NCBI GenBank assembly: GCA_964230195.1
Contig: CAXRGH010000237.1
Location: 1-20,274 of the forward strand
DNA from: CAXRGH01 sp964230195
Lineage (GTDB): Bacteria > Pseudomonadota > Gammaproteobacteria > Enterobacterales > Alteromonadaceae
Direction of reading: 5' to 3'
Length of the DNA: 20,274 bases
Numbering within the stretch: the first letter of the stretch is position 1; each line of letters begins with the position of its first letter. The notes beneath the pieces are model-generated. The model worked only from the letters and a program-made list of their open reading frames with translations. It had not been told where the DNA came from and made no database searches. Shown here piece after piece: positions 7,842 through 16,917 of this stretch. A program made the translations under genes and the position numbers.

Positions 7842-7860
7842 TGTAAATTTTTGTAAATTG
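7842..7860 (+). promoter_or_regulatory. TGTAAAT elements upstream of beta-helix gene 1
   Basis: Two TGTAAAT words (7842-7848 and 7852-7858) sit about 70-85 bases before the first beta-helix start. The same word recurs upstream of the second and third paralogues. An ATGTTAATAA shared with gene 2 lies at 7883. This is a candidate common operator; the binding protein is unknown and the region is AT-rich. Confidence 0.4.
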
Positions 7861-7927
7861 ATTATTTATTGCCCACTTATGAATGTTAATAAAATGTAAC
7901 CTAAACGTAAACAATAGGAACATTGTC

Positions 7928-10900
7928 ATGTCTAAAAAACAGCAATTCAGTAAGATGACAGTCAGCGTTGTACTCGCCCTAGTGGGGGGCTTGGCACACG
8001 CCGGGGACGTTTTTGTCAGCCCTTCTGGTAATGACTTAGATGCCGGTACAGAAACAGCTCCGTACCGAACCATTCAACATGCCCTGACGAAAGTGTCAGG
8101 GGGCGATACCGTCTTTCTAAAAGCAGGTCGCTACCATGAAAAAGTTGACTTTACAGGGATCAGTGGAAGTGCATCCAATCCCATTACAATTACCAGATAC
8201 CAAAATGATGATGTTGTCATTGATGGCAGCCGCGCATTAAGTGAACTCGGTGCGGCAACTTGGGTACCGCTCACTGGTGCTGGACACCCTGCGTGTCTTA
8301 ATAACTGTTATAAAACTACCGTCGACCCTCAGTTATTCACCCTTGCCGATGGTGCGAACGATAGTGAAGACGGCAGCGTTGTGCAGGGAATTTGGCAACT
8401 TTGGGTTCCAGACAGTGACGCAGACGGCGGTCACAAGATGATGATTCCGGCTCGTTGGCCTAATTATGATATTGCCACAGGTCACCCGACTGAGGCTATG
8501 CGTTTCAAGACCGATAACCGTACTCCAATTGATAATTCCTGGTGGGATATGGGCGGTACTTGGGGTTTTATGAAAACCAGTTGGGTCGCACAAAAAGACG
8601 CCAATTATGACTCATCAGTATTGACGTCAAAAACGCTGGGTTACAATTTACATCACTTAGAAAATAATCCGGCGTATCATAATCTGGCTGATTTGCCAGC
8701 CAATGATCTTGGCGGAGCTCCTTTGAACTTTTCGGGTGGTTCGTTAATTCTCAACTATCACTCGGAAACCCAGTTTTCGCGAAATATTGAGCAAAATGGA
8801 CATGTGGCAGGCACTAATACCATTACTCACCGCTCAGTGGTTGATCCTCATGATCAGAACACAGGGTATTTCTTGGTTGAACACAAGAATGCACTGGATC
8901 AAGCTGGCGAGTGGTATTACGACAAAGATACCCATGAAATTTGGTTATGGCCTGAAGATGGAGTGAATCCAACCGGTAGTCATATCCGTGGTAAAACGCA
9001 ATCGTGGGCAATGGATTTAACCGGCAGTGAGTTTATCACATTACGCGGCTTAACCTTCTTCGGCACGGCCATTAAATGTGAGCAAGATTGTAGTGACATC
9101 ACTATTGAAGATAATGAATTTCTTTACCCTTCTTGGTATCCACGAATGCTTGGACTTCACTCGTATAAAGGCGAAGATAAGCTGACCAGTGGTGATAAAG
9201 CGGGATCGTCTTCAGGTGAAGGTGCTATTCGCTTAAAGGGTAAAAATTACCTCATCCGCAATAACGTGTTTGCTCACAGTGATGCCATGATTGATATGAA
9301 TGGTGCGAATAACTGTGCCAATGAAAATAATCATTTTATCAATAACTTGTTCCATCATTGGAGCTACACAGGCTCTGCACAAATGATGATTCTAATGAAC
9401 AGCAACTGTGACTCATCGTTTGTCAGAAATACCATGCACACCAATGGCTCTAAAGTCATGCTGAAGCATGGTAGTGTTGACGTTGCGTGGTCTCACGTGT
9501 CTCAGTTTGGTTACTTCCAGCAAGATGGTACGGCATTCCAGTGTAAAGGTGGTAACTTTGAAAATGGTGCCAGTAACGGAACGGAGCGCCACCATATTTG
9601 GGCGGTTGATGCAATGAAAGGTCTTGGCCGTTGGGACGGTAATGATGGCGTTGGTGGTGTCGACCATCACCAAGTTGCGATGAATGTCGCCGCTCACGGT
9701 AACATCAAAGGTGATTACCACATTGTGTCAAACAACACCACGGTATATCCGCTGCAACCAAGTCAAACCATGTTCAAGTTGACTGCCTCTGGTTGGCTTG
9801 ATGCTGACGGCGACGGACAAGCTGATCTCGATGCTAATGGTATTGCTCAAGCGGAAGAAAATGCTAACTCGTACCTATACAACAACGTGTCCAGTGGTAT
9901 CTCTGCCGATCCACATTCACCAATGCCATTGCTAATCAATCCATCCAACATGGCAAGTAACTGGAATGGTTTTGGTGAGCTGAAAGAAGCGCCGAATTTT
10001 GATACTAACGCTGGACCATTGAGTTTTGGTGAATTTAATTCGCGTGTTGCGGGCGACACCGTAGCGAGCCGATTGCGTGATCCTAAAAACTTTGACTTCA
10101 GACCGAAAGCAACAGCAACCGATTTAATTGACCAAGGTGTTGCAACGGCAATTCCTGTGATTGATATGAATGGTGTTGCAGTACCGAAAGGATTGGGTGC
10201 TATTGGTGACACCATCTCCCTTGATGATCCGATTGCAGGCAGTCAACCCGATATTGGTGCATATGAATTCGATAGCGGTAATGGTTTGGAGTATTGGATA
10301 CCCGGATATCGAGCTAAAACAAAGGCCACTATGGCGGTACCACGTGACGGAACAGCAACCGCTAAAGTAGATGCCGATCTTATGTGGTTACCTGCTCAAC
10401 AGGCAGTGGCTCACGTCGTCTATCTTGGTTCAAGTGAAGGTTCACTGACTGAGATCTGCCGTTTTGAGGGAGAGAATGCATTCGCGCAAGGTCGCAGCAC
10501 CGATAGTTTACCTGCCATTGAATCGGGCTTCACACATCTTAAGAATATCTGTAGTCCGGGCGGATTAACCCCGAATCAAAACTACGTCTGGCGAGTGGAT
10601 ACGATTGACGCGAATGGCGCACAAACCGCTGGCGATTTGTGGTCTTTTGGCGTTCAAGTACCAGCAGAGGAAGTCACGGTTGTATTAGAGCCACTAGCGG
10701 ATACTTACATTGACTCCAAAAAGTCGACGTCTAACTTTAATGGGGCGACAGGGTTGAAGTTGTGTACCCCGAGCAGTAGCAGCACAGCGGCTACTCGAGT
10801 CAGTTATTTCACGTTTGATTTGAGTCAGATTGAAGGCAACATTCAATCGGCAGTGCTTCGCGTTAAGCGTAATCTTGGAGCGGGTACGACCAACGAAACT

Positions 10901-12160
10901 GGTGCGTATGTCGTCGATCATCAATGGAACCCAACAACGCTCACCTATAACGATGCGGATACCTTAGGCATTATTCCTCAGGCTGGCGACACAGAACTAG
11001 CGTTCGTTGATAAAATCTATGAAGGCAGTTGGGGTGACTTTAATGTGACTGAAGGTTTAATTGCTGATCAGCAGACCCTTGCTATCGCACTGAAAGCCCA
11101 TGAATCCGATAGTTGTGGTAACAAGAAGTTAATTGAAACAATTGAAGCAGAAACGGATGCTCAGGCAACTGATCCGAATGCAGAAATTGCCCCAGAACTG
11201 ATTGTTGTCTACAGTGACACAGTGACTGATTTACCTCCTCAACCAGTCACTGGTTTGGTGGCTGACGACTTCAAAGGTCAGGTCACACTAACGTGGAATG
11301 CAAGTCCAGAAGCCGATGTGGTTGGTTACAATGTCTATCGTCGTGATCATCACGAAGACAGCTATGATTTCCCTCGTAATGTTGATGTCCTGACTGATCC
11401 TGTGTATACCGATGAGAGCATGAATTTGGGGTCAACCTACCAGTTTGCTGTGCGTGCCGTTGATGCACTTGGTCAAGAGTCTAACGATACACAAATCATT
11501 AATGTCTCGCTGGCAGATGACGATCAAGATGGTATGAGTGACTCATGGGAATCTTTCTATGGTTTGAATACTACCGTTAATGATGCGGCGGACGACTTTG
11601 ACGCAGACGGTATCAGTAACTTACAAGAGTATCTTGACGGCACTGATCCATCGTTCAATCCGGGGCCTGTTACAGTGACCTTGTTTGCAGTTGAAGATAC
11701 TTATGTCGATTCCACGGCAGCAAATACCAATTTTGACGGTAGTGCACAGTTGAAGATCAGAACGGCACCGGACCAGACTGATCCAAGTTCTGCGAATCAA
11801 ATTGCCTTCATCAAGTTTGATTTGTCATCTATCTCTGGCACTGTAACTTCAGCGCAATTGAGATTGTATCGTGACAGTACTAAGAGCAACGTGAATAACG
11901 TCACGGTTCATAGCGTGTCGGATTCTACTTGGGATGCAAGCACCATGACCTGGAGTAACCAGCCAAGTCATAATGCAGCGGCGCTAGATACACAAAGTAT
12001 TGCCAGCGAAACATGGCAAAGCTTTGATGTCACCGCGACAACAATGAATAATGTGGTGACCTTTGCTATTAAGCGTAATCCTCATCGTTCTAAACGTGAT
12101 GTTGCCGCGATTGAGTCGGGCTTCGTACCAGAATTGGTGATTGAATACACGGGCAATTAA
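7928..12160 (+). CDS. Secreted right-handed beta-helix enzyme with two CBM96-type domains (paralogue 1)
   Basis: This is a complete 1410-residue protein. Start 7928 is chosen over an in-frame ATG at 7883 because AGGAA (7916-7920) fits it and it begins a clean signal peptide (1-25, cut after LAHA). Domains in order: beta-helix (~26-785), opening with VFVSPSGND and repeated strand-turn units; FN3-like (~786-900, ending YVWRVDTIDANG); CBM96/DNRLRE-type (~914-1096); FN3 (~1103-1195); acidic thrombospondin-3-like segment DDDQDGMSDSWE...DFDADGISNLQEY (~1196-1246); second CBM96-type (~1247-1409). Features such as ARWPNYD (~175), GEWYYDKDT...LWLWPED and QDGTAFQ (D533) recall large beta-helix glycosidases (GH141-like) or lyases, but no family is proven. 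It is expected to be exported and to act on an external polysaccharide. No GlyGly-CTERM tail is present. Substrate and mechanism are unknown. Confidence 0.88.
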   Translation: MSKKQQFSKMTVSVVLALVGGLAHAGDVFVSPSGNDLDAGTETAPYRTIQHALTKVSGGDTVFLKAGRYHEKVDFTGISGSASNPITITRYQNDDVVIDGSRALSELGAATWVPLTGAGHPACLNNCYKTTVDPQLFTLADGANDSEDGSVVQGIWQLWVPDSDADGGHKMMIPARWPNYDIATGHPTEAMRFKTDNRTPIDNSWWDMGGTWGFMKTSWVAQKDANYDSSVLTSKTLGYNLHHLENNPAYHNLADLPANDLGGAPLNFSGGSLILNYHSETQFSRNIEQNGHVAGTNTITHRSVVDPHDQNTGYFLVEHKNALDQAGEWYYDKDTHEIWLWPEDGVNPTGSHIRGKTQSWAMDLTGSEFITLRGLTFFGTAIKCEQDCSDITIEDNEFLYPSWYPRMLGLHSYKGEDKLTSGDKAGSSSGEGAIRLKGKNYLIRNNVFAHSDAMIDMNGANNCANENNHFINNLFHHWSYTGSAQMMILMNSNCDSSFVRNTMHTNGSKVMLKHGSVDVAWSHVSQFGYFQQDGTAFQCKGGNFENGASNGTERHHIWAVDAMKGLGRWDGNDGVGGVDHHQVAMNVAAHGNIKGDYHIVSNNTTVYPLQPSQTMFKLTASGWLDADGDGQADLDANGIAQAEENANSYLYNNVSSGISADPHSPMPLLINPSNMASNWNGFGELKEAPNFDTNAGPLSFGEFNSRVAGDTVASRLRDPKNFDFRPKATATDLIDQGVATAIPVIDMNGVAVPKGLGAIGDTISLDDPIAGSQPDIGAYEFDSGNGLEYWIPGYRAKTKATMAVPRDGTATAKVDADLMWLPAQQAVAHVVYLGSSEGSLTEICRFEGENAFAQGRSTDSLPAIESGFTHLKNICSPGGLTPNQNYVWRVDTIDANGAQTAGDLWSFGVQVPAEEVTVVLEPLADTYIDSKKSTSNFNGATGLKLCTPSSSSTAATRVSYFTFDLSQIEGNIQSAVLRVKRNLGAGTTNETGAYVVDHQWNPTTLTYNDADTLGIIPQAGDTELAFVDKIYEGSWGDFNVTEGLIADQQTLAIALKAHESDSCGNKKLIETIEAETDAQATDPNAEIAPELIVVYSDTVTDLPPQPVTGLVADDFKGQVTLTWNASPEADVVGYNVYRRDHHEDSYDFPRNVDVLTDPVYTDESMNLGSTYQFAVRAVDALGQESNDTQIINVSLADDDQDGMSDSWESFYGLNTTVNDAADDFDADGISNLQEYLDGTDPSFNPGPVTVTLFAVEDTYVDSTAANTNFDGSAQLKIRTAPDQTDPSSANQIAFIKFDLSSISGTVTSAQLRLYRDSTKSNVNNVTVHSVSDSTWDASTMTWSNQPSHNAAALDTQSIASETWQSFDVTATTMNNVVTFAIKRNPHRSKRDVAAIESGFVPELVIEYTGN

Positions 12161-12183
12161 CCCTTAATCCACTGATTAAAAAA

Positions 12184-12210
12184 CGCACTGCTATTCAGCG
12201 GTGCGTTTTT
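12184..12210 (+). terminator. Intrinsic terminator after beta-helix gene 1
   Basis: CGCACTGCT (12184-12192) pairs with AGCGGTGCG (12197-12205), with one G-T pair, around the 4-base loop ATTC, followed by five T residues. It implies that the second paralogue has its own promoter. Confidence 0.88.
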
Positions 12211-12230
12211 GTTTCTCATTACGAGTAAAG

Positions 12231-12292
12231 TTTTGTAAATCCCTTTTAAAACTCCTCCAGCCTCATGTTAATAATGTTATCAACTTGTAAAT
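12231..12292 (+). promoter_or_regulatory. TTGTAAAT elements upstream of beta-helix gene 2
   Basis: TTTTGTAAAT (12231-12240) and TTGTAAAT (12285-12292) bracket an ATGTTAATAA (12265-12274) that also occurs upstream of gene 1. They lie 28-90 bases before the start. This is a candidate shared control element. Confidence 0.4.
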
Positions 12293-12319
12293 CCTTACTT
12301 TTTTATTTGGAGTTCACTC

Positions 12320-15300
12320 ATGAGGATAAAAGCAAACCCTGTTGTGGTTTCGTCGCTTCTCACCCTGTTTAGTTGTACTAGCGCTTCTCTGGCTGCTGAT
12401 CGTTTTGTGAGTCCGACGGGAAATGATTCCCACAGTGGTACCCTATCCGCTCCTTATAAGACCGTAGCGAAAGCATTAGAACAGGCGTCACCTGGCGATA
12501 TCGTTTACCTTCGTGAAGGTCGCTATCATGAAGTGATTGATTTTTCTGGTATTAATGGAAATAGTAACAACCCAATTACCATTACCGCGTATCAAGGCGA
12601 AGAAGCCGTTATTGATGGTAGCCGAAGCCTTTCCGAACTTGGTGGGGCAACTTGGGTTCCACTTACCGACGGTGGACATCCAGCGTGTCTTAATAACTGT
12701 TATAAAACAACCATTAATCCTGATTTATTCACCGCGGCCGATGGTGCAACCGATAGTGAAGATGGCAGTGTCGTTCAAGGCATTTGGCAGTTATGGGTTG
12801 CAAATGAAAACTATGATGGTCGTTACAAAATGATGATCCCGGCACGTTGGCCGAACTATGATCCCTCCAAAGGACATCCGTCTGATCCCATTCGTTTCAA
12901 AAGTGATAATCGTACACCCTTGGATGATTCATGGTGGGATATGGGCGGTACATGGGCGTTCATGAAAACCAGTTGGGTAGCGCAGAAAGATGCTGATTAC
13001 GATTCGTCAGTGTTAACGTCTAAAACCTTGGGATACAACCTTCATCACCTTGATAACAATCCGGCTTATCACGATCTCTCTGATTTACCAGCGAATGATT
13101 TAGGCGGAAATCCCCTGACTTTTTCAGGCGGTTCGTTAATCTTAAATTACCACTCGGAAACTCAGTTTTCACGAAATATTGAGCCGGACGGGCATCAGGC
13201 TGGCACTAACCGATTAACTCACCGTTCTGTGGTGGATCCGCATGATCAAAACACAGGCTACTTTATGGTAGAGCACAAAAATGCGCTGGATCAGGCGGGA
13301 GAGTGGTACTACGACAAGGATAGCCATGAGATTTGGCTATGGCCGGAAGATGGTCAGGACCCAACAGGTAAAGCCATTCGGGGTAAAACACAGTCGTGGG
13401 CTATGGATTTGACGGGGAGTCGTCATATCACGCTACGCGGTTTAACTTTCTTTGGTACGGCCATTAAATGTGAACAGGACTGTACTGACATCACCATAGA
13501 AGATAACCAATTCCTTTATCCCTCTTGGTATCCAAGGATGTTGGGATTACACAGCTATAAAGGGGAAGATCAACTCAACAAAGGTGACAAAGCAGGCTCA
13601 TCATCAGGTGAAGGCTCGATTCGTCTGAAAGGAAAGAATTATCTTATTCGCAATAATGTGTTTGCTCACAGTGATGCCATGATTGATATGAATGGGTCGA
13701 GTGGTTGTCGAAACGACAATAACCACTTCATTAATAACTTGTTCCATCATTGGAGTTATACCGGCTCTGCACAAATGATGATTTTGATGAACAGTAATTG
13801 TAATTCATCGTTTGTCAGAAACACCATGCACACGAATGGCTCTAAGGTGATGTTGAAACATGGCAGTGTCGATGTTGCTTGGTCACACGTATCGCAATTT
13901 GGTTATTTTCAGCAAGACGGTACGGCATTCCAGTGTAAGGGTGGTAACTTTGAACAAGGGGCCAGTAACGGTACTGAACGTCATCACATTTGGGCGGTAG
14001 ATGCATTGAAGGGCCTCGGCCGATGGGACGGAAACGACGGGGTAGGTGGTGTTGACCACCATCAAGTGGCAATGAATGTTGCGGCACACGGCAACATTAA
14101 AGGGGACTATCATATTGTTACCAATAACACGACGGTACACCCTCATCAGCCCAGTAAAACCATGTTTAAATTGACCTCAACGTCATTTATGGATGAAGAC
14201 AAAGATGGAAATCCAGATTTAGACGAAAACGGTTTAGCGATGGCAGCTGAGAATGCGCATTCTCACTTATACAATAATGCCTCGAGTGGTATTTCATCTG
14301 ATCCTCATATCGCAGTTCCTTTGCTGATTAAACCCGAATACATGGCTGCCAACTGGAATGGATTTGGTGAAGTGAAAACAGCACCAAACTTTGATCCGGC
14401 AGCGGGGCCACTGAGAAAAGGGCAGTTTGAAACACGCGCTGCCGGCGACACGGTTGCGAGCAGACTGCGTGATCCTACAAACTTTGATTTCCGACCAAAG
14501 GCAACGGCCACGGATCTGATTGACCAAGGGGTTGAAGTGGCTATTCCCATCATCGGTTTAAACAATGTTGCAGTCCCCAAAGGCCTTGGCAATATTGGTG
14601 ACACCTTAACATTAAACGATCCCATTGCCGGCTCACAACCGGATATTGGGGCGTATGAATACGATGTGAGTAATGCTCTAGAATATTGGATACCAGGCTA
14701 TCGACATCCAGACAAGGCAACCATGGCCGTTCCAAGAAATGGTACAGCAACCGCCAAAATGGATGCTGACTTAATGTGGTTACCGGCGCAAAATGCGGTG
14801 GCACATGTTGTCTACCTTGGTGCATCAGAGGATCAGTTGGAGGAAATCTGTCGTTTTGAAGGAGAGTCAGCATTCGCTCAGGGTCGCGATACAGAGAGCC
14901 TGCCGGCGTTAGAAGATGGTTTTACTCATTTGAAGAATATTTGTAGTCCTGGTGCACTAGAACCGAACCAAGATTATGTGTGGCGTGTTGATACTGTTGA
15001 TGAAGCGGGCGCAGTGACGCAAGGAGATGTGTGGCAATTTGGTGTTGGCTCGCCGTCAAAACGAGTGACTACTGTGTTACCAGCAATCGAAGATACGTAC
15101 ATTGATGAGAATTCTGCAACAAGCAACTTTGCCAATCAGAGAGGGATGTTGCTTTGTACGCCCGATATTACGAGTTCTTCACCTAATCGTTTAATCTATA
15201 TTAAGTTTGACCTAAGTGAGATCCCAGGAAATATTACCCAAGCCACACTGCGTGTTAAACGGAGCGATGGTAATGGTACCACTCATGATACTGGTGCTTA

Positions 15301-16855
15301 TGTGGTTGGTAATGATTGGCAAGACAACCAATTGACCTATGAAACTGCGGAATCTAAGGGGTTAATTCCAGAAGAAGGCGACCGTGAACTGGCCTTTGTT
15401 GAGAAAATCTACGAGGGAAGTTGGGGGGATTTCACCATCACGGAAGGCATCGAGTCAGGACAACAAACCTTGTCTGTTGCTCTCAAGTCACATCCGTCAA
15501 AAAGTTGTGGCAGTCGAAAGTTGATAGAAGCGATCGAGGCAGAAAAGAATTCGAGTCAAGATTTAGCGCCTGAGTTGGTGGTTGTTTATGAGGAATTAAC
15601 GACGTCAACAGTACCGCAAGCGGTAAGCGACTTAAGTTATACTGAAAATGGGCACAGTCTAACATTTGACTGGACGGCAAGTCCTTCAAATAGCACGGTA
15701 GGTTACAACATATACCGCCGTGACCACCATGAAGATAGTTACCAGTTCCCACTCAACCCAAGTGTCCTAACGTCAACCCAATACATTGATACAAGTCTTA
15801 ACGCGGGACAGAGTTATGAGTACGTTGTACGTGCTGTTAATAGCGAAGGTATAGAATCTCCTGACACTGAGGTCATCAATGTTCGTCTTAGTGACAGTGA
15901 CGGTGACGGTATGAGTGACCGATGGGAGCAATTCTATGGGTTAGATCCCACTGTTGATGATGCATCTCTCGATAACGATGCCGATGGTGTGAGTAACCTC
16001 GATGAGTACATTGCGTTCAGTGAACCTAATGATGCCAGTGTAACTTCTGGTAACAGCGAGCTTACCGGTGAATTGAGTGCGGTTGTCGCTTCTGGTGGGA
16101 GCATTAGCGAAGTGTCAGCGGGTAACATGGTGACGTTCAACGTGAGTAACGCCAACGTGAGTGACGTTATGCCAGTAATCGCTGAATGGCGTCAATTGTC
16201 AGGTCCTGAAATTAACTTAACAATCTCGGGGCTTGATGCTAGCTTTGTCGCCCCTGAGGTTGGTGCTGATTCAGAAGTGGTCGTGGAACTGGTGATGGCG
16301 CGTGGTAACAGCTACTTAACGCAAACTCAAACTATCACGATTGCGGGTCAAGGCACTGTTGAACCGCCTGTTGAACCGCCTGTTGAACCGCCTACTGAGC
16401 CAACCTTATTGGCTAGCGCTGTCTTGACTGTCAATGGAGAGCAAACATCAAACTTATCCGCTGGAACCACAGTGACATTGGATGCGAGCAATTCTCAGAT
16501 CTCTGATAACAGCGAACTCGCGTTCCTCTGGACTTATAGCGGCAATGAGGAGATTACGTTAAGTGGTTCTGATGCTGCAGTTGCCACCTTTACTGTACCT
16601 GAGTTGGCTGAAGATACTGTGGTGACATTTGATGTCACTGTATCATCAGGTGATCTGTCGCAGTCAGTGTCGATTACCGCCACCATTCAAAAATTTGAAG
16701 ATAACGGTGGAGATAACGGTGGAGATAATGGCACACCAACAACGCCAGAAGTGCCGAGTATTCAAGAGCCGGCTTCGGGTGGTGGTTCACTATCCTACGG
16801 CGCCTTTGTATTGATTCTATTAATGAGCTTACGACGCAAGCGACCGGTTACATAA
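12320..16855 (+). CDS. Secreted right-handed beta-helix enzyme with GlyGly-CTERM tail (paralogue 2)
   Basis: This is a complete 1511-residue protein. GGAG (12309-12312) lies 7 bases before the ATG. Domains in order: signal peptide (~1-25, cut near SLAA), beta-helix (~27-787), FN3-like (~788-905), CBM96-type (~914-1091), FN3 (~1097-1190), thrombospondin-3-like acidic segment (~1191-1238, DSDGDGMSD and DNDADGVSN), PKD/Ig-like (~1243-1345), EPPV linker (~1347-1361), second PKD/Ig-like (~1362-1458), Asn/Gly/Asp linker, and a sorting tail: GGG (1487-1489), a hydrophobic span (YGAFVLILLMSL) and RRKR. That tail is the GlyGly-CTERM signal, cut by a rhombosortase in other gammaproteobacteria and linked to type II secretion and surface attachment. 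The beta-helix is nearly the same as in paralogue 1, with long identical stretches. Substrate unknown; probably a polysaccharide. Confidence 0.9.
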   Translation: MRIKANPVVVSSLLTLFSCTSASLAADRFVSPTGNDSHSGTLSAPYKTVAKALEQASPGDIVYLREGRYHEVIDFSGINGNSNNPITITAYQGEEAVIDGSRSLSELGGATWVPLTDGGHPACLNNCYKTTINPDLFTAADGATDSEDGSVVQGIWQLWVANENYDGRYKMMIPARWPNYDPSKGHPSDPIRFKSDNRTPLDDSWWDMGGTWAFMKTSWVAQKDADYDSSVLTSKTLGYNLHHLDNNPAYHDLSDLPANDLGGNPLTFSGGSLILNYHSETQFSRNIEPDGHQAGTNRLTHRSVVDPHDQNTGYFMVEHKNALDQAGEWYYDKDSHEIWLWPEDGQDPTGKAIRGKTQSWAMDLTGSRHITLRGLTFFGTAIKCEQDCTDITIEDNQFLYPSWYPRMLGLHSYKGEDQLNKGDKAGSSSGEGSIRLKGKNYLIRNNVFAHSDAMIDMNGSSGCRNDNNHFINNLFHHWSYTGSAQMMILMNSNCNSSFVRNTMHTNGSKVMLKHGSVDVAWSHVSQFGYFQQDGTAFQCKGGNFEQGASNGTERHHIWAVDALKGLGRWDGNDGVGGVDHHQVAMNVAAHGNIKGDYHIVTNNTTVHPHQPSKTMFKLTSTSFMDEDKDGNPDLDENGLAMAAENAHSHLYNNASSGISSDPHIAVPLLIKPEYMAANWNGFGEVKTAPNFDPAAGPLRKGQFETRAAGDTVASRLRDPTNFDFRPKATATDLIDQGVEVAIPIIGLNNVAVPKGLGNIGDTLTLNDPIAGSQPDIGAYEYDVSNALEYWIPGYRHPDKATMAVPRNGTATAKMDADLMWLPAQNAVAHVVYLGASEDQLEEICRFEGESAFAQGRDTESLPALEDGFTHLKNICSPGALEPNQDYVWRVDTVDEAGAVTQGDVWQFGVGSPSKRVTTVLPAIEDTYIDENSATSNFANQRGMLLCTPDITSSSPNRLIYIKFDLSEIPGNITQATLRVKRSDGNGTTHDTGAYVVGNDWQDNQLTYETAESKGLIPEEGDRELAFVEKIYEGSWGDFTITEGIESGQQTLSVALKSHPSKSCGSRKLIEAIEAEKNSSQDLAPELVVVYEELTTSTVPQAVSDLSYTENGHSLTFDWTASPSNSTVGYNIYRRDHHEDSYQFPLNPSVLTSTQYIDTSLNAGQSYEYVVRAVNSEGIESPDTEVINVRLSDSDGDGMSDRWEQFYGLDPTVDDASLDNDADGVSNLDEYIAFSEPNDASVTSGNSELTGELSAVVASGGSISEVSAGNMVTFNVSNANVSDVMPVIAEWRQLSGPEINLTISGLDASFVAPEVGADSEVVVELVMARGNSYLTQTQTITIAGQGTVEPPVEPPVEPPTEPTLLASAVLTVNGEQTSNLSAGTTVTLDASNSQISDNSELAFLWTYSGNEEITLSGSDAAVATFTVPELAEDTVVTFDVTVSSGDLSQSVSITATIQKFEDNGGDNGGDNGTPTTPEVPSIQEPASGGGSLSYGAFVLILLMSLRRKRPVT
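16358..16393 (+). repeat. 12-bp repeat encoding the EPPV linker
   Basis: GTTGAACCGCCT occurs three times in a row (16358-16369, 16370-16381, 16382-16393), followed by a diverged ACTGAGCCA. It codes for a Pro-rich spacer between two PKD/Ig-like domains. Because the unit is four codons, copy number can change without a frameshift. Confidence 0.9.
16700..16731 (+). repeat. 12-bp repeat encoding the DNGG linker
   Basis: GATAACGGTGGA is present twice (16700-16711, 16712-16723), followed by a partial GATAATGG. It encodes the flexible acidic/Gly linker before the GlyGly-CTERM tail. Confidence 0.85.
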
Positions 16856-16870
16856 CGGAAAAGATTTTAA

Positions 16871-16883
16871 TGTAAATCTTTTG
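16871..16883 (+). promoter_or_regulatory. TGTAAAT element upstream of beta-helix gene 3
   Basis: TGTAAATCTTTTG (16871-16883) resembles the words found before genes 1 and 2. It lies about 100 bases before the third start and upstream of the terminator at 16918, so if it belongs to the gene 3 promoter, that terminator would lie in the leader. Its assignment is therefore weak. Confidence 0.25.
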
Positions 16884-16917
16884 TTAACTAGATTTTTATT
16901 AATAGAAGACATGTGGT

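Noticed and set aside
7883..7927. Longer N terminus of beta-helix protein 1 starting at ATG 7883
   Set aside because: It would place 15 polar residues before the signal peptide; the ATG at 7928 has AGGAA at good spacing and gives a normal signal sequence.
9413..9721. Minus-strand open frames inside the beta-helix genes (also 9847-10215, 13883-14146 and 14305-14625)
   Set aside because: They recur at equivalent places in paralogues because the sense strand is conserved; no start sites or known domains, so they are shadows.
16358..16731. Short direct repeats considered as a CRISPR-like array
   Set aside because: The units are 12 bases, adjacent without spacers, and in frame inside a protein-coding linker.
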